Source: Haloarchaeobius iranensis
GTDB taxonomy: Archaea > Halobacteriota > Halobacteria > Halobacteriales > Natrialbaceae
Length of the DNA: 64,000 nt
NCBI RefSeq assembly: GCF_900103505.1
Contig: NZ_FNIA01000012.1
Coordinates: 1-64,000, forward strand
Direction of reading: 5' to 3'
The notes under the pieces are model-generated. The model saw nothing but the letters and a program-made list of their open reading frames with translations. It was not told the DNA's origin and made no database searches. Both the position numbers and the translations under genes were made by a program. Below are positions 35,103 through 42,980 of the stretch, in pieces. How positions within the stretch are numbered: position 1 is the stretch's first letter; every line of letters begins with the position of its first letter.

Positions 35103-35579
35103 ATGGTCGCCTTCTCCGAGGAGAAAATTGAATCTTGGCTTGACGAGCAACGAATCTCAGATTGGACGGTTGTTAGAGAGGAGGGTGGCGAACAGTTTTC
35201 GTTCGAGGTTGAATTGCACCATATCCCGGTGGATCTAACGGTATTGGTAGGTCCAAACTCGCTCAACATTATTGGGGGTTTCACATTTGACCCGGAGCTG
35301 TTAGCGAATCTGCTGGACCGGAAAGAGCTATGGCATCAATTCCGCACAGAGGCCATGATAGTACTCACGAATGTTAGGGGGTTCTACGCCTTTTTAGATG
35401 AGGATTTCAATCCTACGAGCTTTGAGGAAATGAGGCGGATTTCACTTCAGTACTTCATATACCCTGACGGGGCGAGTCAGCATCTGTTCATGAACAGCCT
35501 ATACGATATGGCGCGTGCGGAGGCATTCCTAATGTGGAGGCCCGAACAGATGGTTAGCGCCCTTGACGACCAAACGTAG
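35103..35579 (+). CDS. hypothetical protein with YbjN/DUF2299-like look
   Basis: The 158-residue protein has no membrane segment. It reads 'EEKIESWLDEQRISDWTVVREEGGEQFSFEVEL', 'VDLTVLVGPNSLNIIGGFTFDPELLANL' and 'LQYFIYPDGASQHLFMNSLYDMARAEAFLMWRPEQMVSAL', an alternating beta strand and helix pattern like YbjN or archaeal DUF2299 proteins. That comparison is from memory and uncertain. AT-rich codon use marks it as acquired. ATG at 35103 follows TATATACTAAATTG, a fitting promoter. Confidence 0.6.
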   Translation: MVAFSEEKIESWLDEQRISDWTVVREEGGEQFSFEVELHHIPVDLTVLVGPNSLNIIGGFTFDPELLANLLDRKELWHQFRTEAMIVLTNVRGFYAFLDEDFNPTSFEEMRRISLQYFIYPDGASQHLFMNSLYDMARAEAFLMWRPEQMVSALDDQT

Positions 35580-35850
35580 TCCTTTCCAACGTCAGTTCAA
35601 AAGCCGTGGTTAAGTGGCACTACAGAGTCAATATTCATCTCTCTCGATAGTTATCCGCCAGGGGTCATACGTCAAGAGATCAACTTTCCCGAATATGCAC
35701 ACGAGTCGGTAGGCATGAGAATCAGAACCGCCAGATATTGAGCGACGGGATGAGCAGATAATCTGAGCTCTGTCGTTTTCAAGAATGACTATCCGTCAGC
35801 TCAATACCGGAACCAAGAATATATGTGGGCCTCATCTGATGTAGGCGTTA
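35580..35850. other. AT-rich gene-free spacer
   Basis: No open frame of note on either strand. The last 40 bases (CGGAACCAAGAATATATGTG at 35807-35826) include an AATATATG word about 25-30 bases upstream of the ATG at 35851 that can serve as TATA box. Confidence 0.4.
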
Positions 35851-36600
35851 ATGGCTACGGGTGATGGAAATCAGGGCTCTTCAAATAATGAAGAAAATTC
35901 CAGTAATTGTGAGTCAGAGGCTACTGCAGGCGATGATTCCCAAGATAATCAGACTGAAGAAGATGTTTCTTTGGACTGGATTCAGAATGCCTCCAGTGAA
36001 GATTTAGAAGATTTAGCGGTAGAGACCGAGGCTCTTCAGGTAGTCCGCAAAGAGTCACGTGAGGTTCTGTCTGAACGAATTCGTTTATTGAAAGATATTG
36101 ATGACAAAGCAATGAGGACCGTCAGAACCTCCGTCTTGTTTATTGGTCTCGTCATCTCAGCCGTTCAAGTGAGCGATGGTTCTCTATCAGATGCTTCTGT
36201 GGGCACCCTATCATTTCAATTTGGGGTAGGTGGGGTAACACTCTTATTATTGTCAATAATTTCTGGAGTATTTACATATTCTGCATCCGATCCTGATTTT
36301 GGAGTAAGTGATGGTCACCGATTTGATGTTATTCAAGGCGAGTATACAGAGAAAGAGTGGTTGTTGTTCCAACTTGTAGAGTACAATCAGTGGATTGGTA
36401 ATATGCGACAATTAAATAATGACAACGTCGTATTGTTACACCTTACTCTATTTACTGCAACTGCGGGTGTCATTTCTTTACTATTCTCTGTAGTCTTTAG
36501 TGTCGGATGGGAACTCGAATCTTTAATTTCACCGGTAATTGTTGCAGTTTTAATTACTCTAGGCGTATTGGCTGTCTTGCGATGGTCGCGTTCAGATTAG
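35851..36600 (+). CDS. four-helix membrane protein, AT-rich cargo
   Basis: The protein has 249 residues. An acidic Asn/Gln/Glu-rich N-terminus (1-45) and a helical coiled-coil-like segment ('TEALQVVRKESREVLSERIRLLKDIDDKAM', about 65-95) precede two membrane helices (about 98-115 and 125-150). A loop with 'HRFDVIQGEYTEKEWLLFQLVEYNQWIGNMRQL' and two more helices (about 190-212 and 225-243) follow. The layout recalls membrane effectors of antiviral or abortive systems such as SLATT-type proteins, but no family is established. Unlike the virion genes it is AT-rich and in the opposite direction to them. Confidence 0.65.
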   Translation: MATGDGNQGSSNNEENSSNCESEATAGDDSQDNQTEEDVSLDWIQNASSEDLEDLAVETEALQVVRKESREVLSERIRLLKDIDDKAMRTVRTSVLFIGLVISAVQVSDGSLSDASVGTLSFQFGVGGVTLLLLSIISGVFTYSASDPDFGVSDGHRFDVIQGEYTEKEWLLFQLVEYNQWIGNMRQLNNDNVVLLHLTLFTATAGVISLLFSVVFSVGWELESLISPVIVAVLITLGVLAVLRWSRSD

Positions 36601-36773
36601 TTGATTCCATACGAATGCGAATAATCGAAGCCAATCGTCGGCAGTTTCTGCTTCGTTCATACTTCAGTTGCGGGCGGCGTTTTCGGGCATAGAGAACTCA
36701 GAAATGCTGTTTCTCACCTTTTAGTGCTTATCTAAACACCGCCCTTGCGATATTTACATAACTTACGATAAGA

Positions 36774-37256
36774 TTACCAGGGCAAATTTTCTTCTGGTTC
36801 ATCGACTTTCCCACTCAACATTCTATTCAGTTTATTTGTTGTTAAGACAATTGCAGCATGAGGGGATGACTGGATCATATCTTCGTATGTGAGAAAGTGG
36901 AGTTCAGCGTCTGGATCGAATCGCACAATTGATGGTACTTTTTGAGCCACAGAGTGGACACTCTCTGATGAATCATCTATAAACTCATTGGGAATAGTCA
37001 CTCGATGGTTATCGCTTTTCCCACCTATCTTTCGCCTCCCAACCACATTGAATGGTTTGAATCGTTCACCCTCAAGAGGCTCATCAGATAAGACCACCCA
37101 ACCATGTCGTTTCTCGTATGACCACCAGGCGTCTGGTTGGGGTGATTCTTCTGGAGGTTTTAGAATACCTAGTTCGAATAGCTCTTCTGGTATTTTAATT
37201 CGCCCATGGGAATCAATTCTTGATGATGATAGATATTTCCACTCAGGTTTGCTCAT
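36774..37256 (-). CDS. protein with two AbrB/SpoVT-like segments
   Basis: The 160-residue protein has two segments resembling swapped-hairpin AbrB domains: 'SSSRIDSHGRIKIPEELFELGIL' (about 10-32) and 'VVGRRKIGGKSDNHRVTIPNEFID' (about 71-94), each with the V/I-x-I-P-x-E pattern. The remaining part is alpha/beta ('VPSIVRFDPDAELHFLTYEDM'). AbrB-like domains bind DNA as dimers and serve as transition regulators or antitoxins. It lies alone on the minus strand facing the three rightward cargo genes; an AT-rich promoter lies at about 37283-37315. Confidence 0.6.
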   Translation of the reverse strand: MSKPEWKYLSSSRIDSHGRIKIPEELFELGILKPPEESPQPDAWWSYEKRHGWVVLSDEPLEGERFKPFNVVGRRKIGGKSDNHRVTIPNEFIDDSSESVHSVAQKVPSIVRFDPDAELHFLTYEDMIQSSPHAAIVLTTNKLNRMLSGKVDEPEENLPW

Positions 37257-37405
37257 TTATTCACACGCTCAGGTTGTTTGTTCAGAGGTTTGTAAACTAT
37301 ACTTATTTGTATTATTCTCTCCTGCATTACAGCGAGTGTAGATTCTACACTAGGTGTATGCCGTTCCGCTAATATAAATCCAGGCGCATCTAACAGAAGT
37401 GTAAG

Positions 37406-37543
37406 ATGGCGCGCTCCCCGAAAACCGGTCGTGAACTGGAACCGGAACGTGGTCACAAGGGTCCGGGAGTGATTAGTGCACTTCGTTCTTGGGGGGAAGA
37501 ACTTGCAGGACATAACTCTGACTCCGATTCTGAGTCGGAATAA
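37406..37543 (+). CDS. possible 45-residue protein
   Basis: The frame MARSPKTGRELEPERGHKGP continues through SALRSWGEELAG to an acidic Asp/Ser tail ending DSESE. A basic N-terminus with an acidic end is plausible for a small haloviral protein, and the frame stops cleanly before the convergent nuclease-like gene. There is no supporting motif or overlap with neighbours, so it is kept as tentative. Confidence 0.4.
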   Translation: MARSPKTGRELEPERGHKGPGVISALRSWGEELAGHNSDSDSESE

Positions 37544-37577
37544 CACGCGATACCACCACCGAAGTCTTGGCAGTTCT

Positions 37578-37958
37578 CTAATCACAGCAGATCTCGCTGA
37601 AGCTGATTTTTGCCTTTTCACTGTCTCGATGCCCCCCAGTCGGTGACCAGAGCGATTGGAGTGGCAATCTTGAGGGTCGTGTCATTCGCGTCTTGAGCAC
37701 TCGAATCTCATCTCCGTGCTCGCGATAGACCACGAACCCGTACCAGCCCCCAGCCTCGCGAAGCTTTTCATGGTACTTGCGGTAGATCTGGAAGTAGCCG
37801 GTCGACACCATCGCACTCTTGATTTCGACCGGCGTCCCGTTCTGGAACCGGGCATCGCACCAGCTCGTGTGCTGGCCGTCGAGCACCAGCCCGCGCTCGT
37901 CGGCCAGGTACTTCTCCGCGAGCGACCCGTAGCGGCTCGCGTTCGAGGACCGACTCAC
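37578..37958 (-). CDS. PD-(D/E)XK nuclease-like protein, end of virion operon
   Basis: The 126-residue protein starts at GTG overlapping the stop of the previous gene. The pattern 'SLAEKYLADERGLVLDG', 'SWCDARFQNGTPVEIKSAM' and 'GYFQIYRKYHEKLREAGGWYGFVVYRE' gives Glu...Asp...ExK with a following Gln/Tyr helix, as in PD-(D/E)XK enzymes. It may be a nicking or resolving nuclease for the viral genome; activity is not proven. It is the last of nine overlapping genes in the leftward operon. Confidence 0.68.
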   Translation of the reverse strand: MSRSSNASRYGSLAEKYLADERGLVLDGQHTSWCDARFQNGTPVEIKSAMVSTGYFQIYRKYHEKLREAGGWYGFVVYREHGDEIRVLKTRMTRPSRLPLQSLWSPTGGHRDSEKAKISFSEICCD

Positions 37959-38122
37959 GCGAACGCACCTCGCGGGCGCGACTGATATATATCACCGAGC
38001 CGCCGGGACCGCGCGCGGTCATGGTCACGCGGTCGCTCGACGCGAAGCGAGAGCGCCCGCCCGCGTATGACCGCGGCGGGGGGCGTCGAGTTGTTGGTTG
38101 CCGTGCGGGTGCGTGCCGTCAT
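37955..38122 (-). CDS. 55-residue basic protein in virion operon
   Basis: The frame MTARTRTATNNSTPPAAVIR continues as a basic stretch and ends in RLGDIYQSRPRGAFA. Its ATG overlaps the ATPase stop (38119-38122), and its stop overlaps the next gene's GTG (37955-37958). This double coupling is the main evidence that it is real. It is Arg-rich and could bind nucleic acid. A palindrome GATATATATC lies inside it (37983-37992). Confidence 0.55.
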   Translation of the reverse strand: MTARTRTATNNSTPPAAVIRGRALSLRVERPRDHDRARSRRLGDIYQSRPRGAFA

Positions 38123-39327
38123 GCGATTGCCTCCTGCACTGTGGCAACCGTGTCGGCGTGCTCGCCGGAGTCGTACTCGTTCCACCTGCGACGGCACCAT
38201 TCGCCCGAATACAGTCCGTTCAGGCGCTTCTGGGCGATTTTCTCGAACGACAGCGCGTCGTCGCCGTTCCTCGTCTTCTCGTCGACGACGGTCCAGATCG
38301 CCAACTCCCGATAGGCGTCTTCTCGGGAGATGTGCGACCCGGATTCGCCCGATTCGCCCTCCTGGCCGTCGTCCCACGACCAGGGCGCGGGGTCCTTGTC
38401 GTTGGGCTGCCACATCGAGTCCGGCCAGCCGGTGATTGTCGGCGTGATCGGGTCGACTCCCTCGCGGTTCTTGACCGTCTCGTAGAACCGCGCCACCTTC
38501 TTCGACTCCTTCTCACAGACCGTACACAGCTCGCGCACGGCGGGGTGGAGGTCCTTGCCGTCGTGGCCGATGATGACGATAGCACCAGCGAACCTCCGAA
38601 TCTTGTAGACCAACGTGGCGAGCTTCGTGCTCGCCTCGTGGCCCTGCTTGCCCCGGCCAGCCGCCTGACTGGATGCCTCGTCGAACAGGAACAGCACGGG
38701 CCGGGTGTTCTCGGCGAGGATGTCGTCCATCTCCGAGTGCATGATCTCCTTCAGCTGGGCCCAGTTGGACACCCAGCGCACGCGCTCGTGCTCCTCGGCG
38801 AGTGTCCGGATGTTCGTGAGCACCAGCGCGTCCTGGTGGCCTTCCTCGACGCGCTCCTCGACCCAGTGCCGGGCGACGAGCGAGCCCGACCGGGTCTTGC
38901 CCGTGCCGGGTTCGCCGTAGATGTAGAGCCGCAGGTGCCGCTGGACGGCTATCTCGCGGATGTGCTCGATATCCCGCCAGCCCGAAACGTCGATCTCGTC
39001 GTTCTGACTGCCGACCTGCTGGCGGAGATCGACGGCGTCGCCCTGGTCGACCGCGCGGGCGAAGGCTTCGGTCTGCTGTGTGCGCCGCCAGCGTCGATAC
39101 ATCTCGGTGTCGGTGACGCTGCCGGGCCAGTCGCCGTCGATCCAGCCGCGACGATACGCGCGCTCGTAGACACCATGGAACGCGGTGAGTGCCTGCCGAG
39201 TCGTCGTATCGCCGACTTCTCCGGCGTGGTTGAGCACGTAGCCGTTCTCGCGCTTGTGACGGCCGTCCTTCCAGTCCTTCGCCTCACTGCTGGCCCACTC
39301 GCCGGAGCCGCTTTCCTCGTGGCTCAC
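38119..39327 (-). CDS. VP8-like P-loop ATPase
   Basis: The protein has 402 residues. Walker A is GEPGTGKT at 138-145 and Walker B VLFLFDEASS at about 211-220; a sensor-like 'IVIIGHDGKDL' follows at about 260. This is an AAA/FtsK-like NTPase of the type found as VP8/ORF8 downstream of the spike gene in pleolipoviruses, where its role (assembly, genome transfer or vesicle formation) is not established. The N-terminal 115 and C-terminal 120 residues are helical and specific to the group. Starts inside the stop of the preceding gene (ATGA). Confidence 0.82.
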   Translation of the reverse strand: MSHEESGSGEWASSEAKDWKDGRHKRENGYVLNHAGEVGDTTTRQALTAFHGVYERAYRRGWIDGDWPGSVTDTEMYRRWRRTQQTEAFARAVDQGDAVDLRQQVGSQNDEIDVSGWRDIEHIREIAVQRHLRLYIYGEPGTGKTRSGSLVARHWVEERVEEGHQDALVLTNIRTLAEEHERVRWVSNWAQLKEIMHSEMDDILAENTRPVLFLFDEASSQAAGRGKQGHEASTKLATLVYKIRRFAGAIVIIGHDGKDLHPAVRELCTVCEKESKKVARFYETVKNREGVDPITPTITGWPDSMWQPNDKDPAPWSWDDGQEGESGESGSHISREDAYRELAIWTVVDEKTRNGDDALSFEKIAQKRLNGLYSGEWCRRRWNEYDSGEHADTVATVQEAIA

Positions 39328-40154
39328 GGTTCCTCACCACCGTCGGCGACGGCGTCGGTCATCTGGTCATGGTCATTGAGCTGGCCGAGGTCACCCTTCG
39401 CCTCCCGAAGCCACTGTCCCTCCTGGTCGGGCGCGGGTGCGTCGGGGAGATCTTCGACTTCGTTCTCCATCTCGTCGATGAGTGCCTGGATCTCCACGTC
39501 GGGCGCGACGTTGGCCTTCTCGTCTTCTGCTGCCGCCAGCAGCAGCGTTGCATCGTGGACCTGCGTCGCGTAGCTGTGGACGGTCGACTTGAGCTGGCTG
39601 TAGGCCCGTTTCACCCGGTGGTGGTGCTCGTAGATCTCGTCGACACGAGTCGCGGACTCCCACGCCTCTGCGGGCGGGAGGTCGGCCTGCTCACATCCGC
39701 GTACTTCGAGTTCGTCGATGTCGTCGTAGTACTCGAAGGCGGTTACGACGGCGTCGAAGGTACCGTCATCGGGCCGGAGCGGGCTGTAGCCGGTGACAGT
39801 CTTCTGCTCCCAGAGGTCGGGAGCGACGCCCTTGCCGTCGTACTTGGCGGTCTCGAAGTTGTCCCCATCGACGGTACCGGGGTCGGCAACGCCGACCTTC
39901 ACCCACTCGTGTGGGTCGAGCCACTTCGCGAGCCTGTCACCGACGGCGTAGGCTGGGATGGCGAGGATGGCGACGGGCGCGGCGAAGTTGACGAGTTCCG
40001 GCGGTGGAGAGGGGACGGTCTCGACGGCCCACGCCGCCCACACGCCGAGTGCGAGCACGGTCAGGGTGATGGGAACCTTGTACTCGGCGAGCAGGTAGAC
40101 GGCGTAGTCCCAGCGGCTGCCGAAGGTGGGGCGGTAGCGGTCACTCAAGTTCAC
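39324..40154 (-). CDS. membrane protein at ORF7 position of pleolipoviruses
   Basis: The protein has 276 residues from GTG at 40154, which overlaps the end of the upstream gene. Two membrane helices lie near the N-terminus ('VPITLTVLALGVWAAWAV' about 27-44; 'LVNFAAPVAILAIPAYAVG' about 52-70). A long cytoplasmic part follows with a helical, coiled-coil-like end ('IYEHHHRVKRAYSQLKSTVHSYATQVHDATLLLAAAEDEKA'). It lies between the ORF6-like gene and the ATPase, matching the conserved membrane protein preceding VP8. Function is unknown. Confidence 0.72.
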   Translation of the reverse strand: MNLSDRYRPTFGSRWDYAVYLLAEYKVPITLTVLALGVWAAWAVETVPSPPPELVNFAAPVAILAIPAYAVGDRLAKWLDPHEWVKVGVADPGTVDGDNFETAKYDGKGVAPDLWEQKTVTGYSPLRPDDGTFDAVVTAFEYYDDIDELEVRGCEQADLPPAEAWESATRVDEIYEHHHRVKRAYSQLKSTVHSYATQVHDATLLLAAAEDEKANVAPDVEIQALIDEMENEVEDLPDAPAPDQEGQWLREAKGDLGQLNDHDQMTDAVADGGEEP

Positions 40155-40722
40155 GCACCCCCTGGGGCGGGTTGCGCTTGTGCTTCCATGCAGCGAGCGA
40201 GACCATGCAGACGGCGACGCCGAAGCCACCGAGCCAGCCGCCCGTCGACGAGGTCGCGCCGAACGGGTTCGCCGACGGGAGATTGGTGGAGATGACGAAC
40301 TCCTTCTGGGTGGTCCAGACGGTGATGGTGGAGGCACCGCGCCAGGTCTCGACGTCGAGCACGACGCGCTGGCGGCCACGGTCGAGCCAGACGCGATGCT
40401 GGTAGGCGTCCATGTCGACGGCGGCGAGGTCGTCCCCGCCGCGTTCGTTGGCGGCCTTCATCGCACCCATGCTGTCCTGCCAGTTCAGCATCGTCGCGGG
40501 CTGTTCGGCGTGCAGCACGAGCACGATCTGGCCGGGCTTCTTCTCCATGTCGACGAGGGTGACGCCCGCGCCGAGATCGGCCCGGACTGTCGAAGTGTTC
40601 TGGCCGTCCGGTACCGCCGTTGTCGCGGTCGTGTTGTCCCCGTCTTGTGCGTAGGTTACCCCAGGGACGACACCGACCGTGACGAGTGCAAGCGCGATGA
40701 CCATGACCGCCGCGGCTCTCAC
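40141..40722 (-). CDS. secreted/membrane protein at ORF6 position
   Basis: The protein has 193 residues. A signal peptide (MRAAAVMVIALALVTVGVVPGVTYA), an extracellular beta-rich domain (about 30-160; 'ITVWTTQKEFVISTNLP'), and a C-terminal helix (GWLGGFGVAVCMVSLAAW) with a short basic tail KHKRNP. The ATG overlaps the spike stop by four bases. Together with the spike and the following membrane protein it is likely part of the virion membrane assembly. Confidence 0.72.
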   Translation of the reverse strand: MRAAAVMVIALALVTVGVVPGVTYAQDGDNTTATTAVPDGQNTSTVRADLGAGVTLVDMEKKPGQIVLVLHAEQPATMLNWQDSMGAMKAANERGGDDLAAVDMDAYQHRVWLDRGRQRVVLDVETWRGASTITVWTTQKEFVISTNLPSANPFGATSSTGGWLGGFGVAVCMVSLAAWKHKRNPPQGVRELE

Positions 40723-42254
40723 GGCGTCATCACCTCGAAGTAGAGTTTGACGCCGATGCCGACGAGCACAGCAGCGATAGCGAGCATGACGACCCCGCCA
40801 CCGAGACCGAAGCCTCCTGTGTCGCTTCCCGGCCAGCCGATGCCGCCTCCACCGCCACCGCCTCCACTCGATGCTTCTTCGATGCGAATCTGCTCCTCTT
40901 GGCGGAGTTCGATGAGCCGGTCCAGCTTGTCACCGAGTTCGCTGAAGTTGCTCGTGCGGTAGTTGTACCGCTGCATCTGGACCTGCTGAATCTCCGAGCC
41001 GTCACTGTCCTCGGCACCGACCAGCGTGAACGGCTCGGTGAGTTCGACCGAGCGATTCGACGCGCTGACGTGGAACATCAGCGAGCCATTCGCGTTCGCA
41101 GGGTCGTACGTCGTGTTCACCGTCCAGGCATCGCCGCTGGGCGGCGAGCCAGTCATGAGCCCGGTCAGCGTCTCGCTGCTGTTGTTGGCGGTGAACTCGC
41201 TGGTCTCGATGGTCATCGACCCGGTCTGGTTGAGGTCCGGAATCTCTTCACCGGCCTGTCCGAGCGCGGTGACCGCGTAGATGCTGTAGCCCGTCGAGTT
41301 CAGGTCGGGACTCCAGCCCATCGCGGTTGCCTGGACGCTCCGGTACTCCTCGATGTCGAGCTCGCCACGCACGTAGCTCCCGTAGAGACCGTTGACGGTC
41401 TCGTTGATGTTCGAGAGCATCTGCGTGTTCTGGGACTGCATCTCCTGGACGAGCGCGTCGATCTCGCTTGAGTTGTACGCCGTCGCAGTCTGATTGTCGT
41501 ACGACGAGTAGAACCGGATGTAGTCGACGTAGTGGTTCTCCTCGTTGACGGTCTCGATGTTGTCGCCCCAGTAGAGCGGCTGGGTGGAGTGGTGGACGCC
41601 CGTGTCCTGATCGGTGTAGCCCCAGCTGAACGTGGTCATGTTGTACACCGAGCCGTTCGGGAGCGTCACCTGGGCGTTCGTGTTGTCCTCGGTGAGCGTC
41701 CAGTCGTAGCTGGTATCGACGACCGAGCCGAAGCCGTAGACGTGGACTTCGAGTGCAGCCGAGGCCAGCGAGAGGTTGTCGCGAGTTTCGGCGAGATACT
41801 CCAGCTCCTGCATCCGCGAGTCACGATACTGGAGCAGGTTCTGGATCATCCGGCTGTAGTAAGCCTCGACAGCCGCGCGAGCCGCGACGCGAGTCTCGGC
41901 TTGCGAGCTGTTGTTCTCCAGGGCTTTGAGGGCGGCAACCTCGGCCTTGGTCCAGGCGACAGTGCGGGCGTTTTCGAGCGTGTTGTGGTAGGCGGTGACC
42001 GTCGTCTCCTGGTCAGCCTGCATGGTCTCTGCCCGCGACAGGATATCAGCCCGCTCCTGTGCCTTCGAGCCCTGTCGAATCTCGTCGACATCGGCCCAGC
42101 AGTCACTGGTGTCGTCGAGCGGGTTGAACAGCCGCACCGTTAGGTCCACACTGTCGCAGTTGTCCGAGTCGGGCGTCGTCGTCGACGCAGACACGGGAGC
42201 AACGAGGGTGGTCGAGACGAGCAGCAGCGCCATGACCATGACCTTGGCCTTCAT
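40719..42254 (-). CDS. VP4-like spike (envelope) protein
   Basis: The protein has 511 residues. The signal peptide (MKAKVMVMALLLVSTTLVAPVSA) is followed by a large extracellular domain rich in N-glycosylation sequons (NNS, NMT, NQT, NST, NSS, NGS and others) and a long helical region (about 65-165). A C-terminal coiled-coil segment ('FSELGDKLDRLIELRQEEQIRIEEA') precedes a Gly-rich linker and a membrane anchor (GGGVVMLAIAAVLVGIGVKLYF). This is the architecture of the pleolipoviral VP4 spike, which mediates attachment and membrane fusion. Its ATG overlaps the stop of the 32-residue gene upstream. Confidence 0.87.
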   Translation of the reverse strand: MKAKVMVMALLLVSTTLVAPVSASTTTPDSDNCDSVDLTVRLFNPLDDTSDCWADVDEIRQGSKAQERADILSRAETMQADQETTVTAYHNTLENARTVAWTKAEVAALKALENNSSQAETRVAARAAVEAYYSRMIQNLLQYRDSRMQELEYLAETRDNLSLASAALEVHVYGFGSVVDTSYDWTLTEDNTNAQVTLPNGSVYNMTTFSWGYTDQDTGVHHSTQPLYWGDNIETVNEENHYVDYIRFYSSYDNQTATAYNSSEIDALVQEMQSQNTQMLSNINETVNGLYGSYVRGELDIEEYRSVQATAMGWSPDLNSTGYSIYAVTALGQAGEEIPDLNQTGSMTIETSEFTANNSSETLTGLMTGSPPSGDAWTVNTTYDPANANGSLMFHVSASNRSVELTEPFTLVGAEDSDGSEIQQVQMQRYNYRTSNFSELGDKLDRLIELRQEEQIRIEEASSGGGGGGGGIGWPGSDTGGFGLGGGVVMLAIAAVLVGIGVKLYFEVMTP

Positions 42255-42349
42255 GCGAGGCTCACCCCGAACCCGAACCAGACGAGCGAGCCGACGAGTA
42301 CGATCAGGAGGAACGTGAACCCGACCAGCCGCGCGGTCGGATTACTCAC
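42251..42349 (-). CDS. 32-residue single-helix membrane peptide
   Basis: From a GTG at 42349 the frame reads SNPTARLVG, then one hydrophobic helix FTFLLIVLVGSLVWFGFG, then VSLA and a stop. The stop overlaps the spike ATG and the start overlaps the upstream small gene, so the peptide is translationally coupled on both sides. It would sit in the host or virion membrane. Too small for routine gene finding, but context is strong. Confidence 0.62.
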   Translation of the reverse strand: MSNPTARLVGFTFLLIVLVGSLVWFGFGVSLA

Positions 42350-42494
42350 GGCTCTCACCTCGGTCGGGCTGGTGGTCGATGACTTGCTGGCGGATGCCTG
42401 CTTTGGTGACGATTCTCCGAAGTCGTTCGGTGGTCTCGGAGTCGAAGCCTCGGAGCACGATTCTGCCGGGTTCTGAGGGTTGGTGGGTGCTCAT
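42342..42494 (-). CDS. 50-residue small protein of virion operon
   Basis: The frame starts MSTHQPSEPGRIVLRGFDSE, continues TTERLRRIVTKAGIRQQVID and ends ESRE. It is a soluble helical peptide with basic and acidic faces. It begins 21 bases after the stop of the VP3-like gene and its end overlaps the start of the 32-residue membrane peptide by eight bases. No family is recognised. Confidence 0.58.
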   Translation of the reverse strand: MSTHQPSEPGRIVLRGFDSETTERLRRIVTKAGIRQQVIDHQPDRGESRE

Positions 42495-42515
42495 GAGTGG
42501 GTAGGGTGAGCGGGG

Positions 42516-42905
42516 TTACTCGACGTAGCTGACGAGGATGGCGCCGCCGGACTGGACCATCGCGAGGATGAACGAGATAGCGTCGATGCCCGCGAACGCA
42601 CGGACGGCGGGAATCAGCACGTAGGCGGGCACGATACCGAGGGTGACGGCGAGGATGACGAGTTCGTAGTTCTCGTAGCTGCTGCCGTCGATCTCGTTGG
42701 TGGCGACGATCCAGACGGTGCCCGCGATGGAGAGCAGGGCGGCGGCGGTCAGCTCCACGCTGGAGGCCGACCAGAGCACGTCGGAGAACGCGAAGTTCCC
42801 GAACACGTTTACTTGCATCCCGATGGTCCCGAGGGCGATTGCGCCCATGAACGGGACGAGGATCAACGCTACAACGTCGACGAGGTCGATCTGGTTTCTC
42901 GACAT
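42516..42905 (-). CDS. VP3-like integral membrane protein
   Basis: The 129-residue protein has four predicted membrane helices: 'VVALILVPFMGAIALGTIG', 'VELTAAALLSIAGTVWIVA', 'ENYELVILAVTLGIVPAYVLIPAV', 'AISFILAMVQSGGAILVSYV'. Size, helix number and its position before the spike gene match the major internal membrane protein VP3 of pleolipoviruses. It is the first gene of the leftward virion operon, with a TATA-like box 28-34 bases upstream. Confidence 0.82.
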   Translation of the reverse strand: MSRNQIDLVDVVALILVPFMGAIALGTIGMQVNVFGNFAFSDVLWSASSVELTAAALLSIAGTVWIVATNEIDGSSYENYELVILAVTLGIVPAYVLIPAVRAFAGIDAISFILAMVQSGGAILVSYVE

Positions 42906-42927
42906 GCTGCACGCCAGCCGACTAGGA

Positions 42928-42942
42928 ATTACAATTTAAGTC
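42928..42942 (-). promoter_or_regulatory. promoter of the virion operon
   Basis: On the minus strand the AT-rich word TTAAATTGTAATTC covers 42928-42941, with the core TTAAATT at 42933-42939, 28-34 bases before the ATG at 42905. This is the spacing of an archaeal TATA box for a leaderless or nearly leaderless mRNA. It is the only convincing promoter for the nine overlapping virion genes. Confidence 0.6.
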
Positions 42943-42980
42943 TCGGCACCGAGCCGCAACGACCCGAAGTCGGAGAAAAT

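Noticed and set aside
37253-37621. leftward frame of 122 residues between the AbrB-like and nuclease-like genes
   Set aside because: Basic, Arg-rich and without motif; overlaps the promoter of the AbrB-like gene and a small frame on the other strand.
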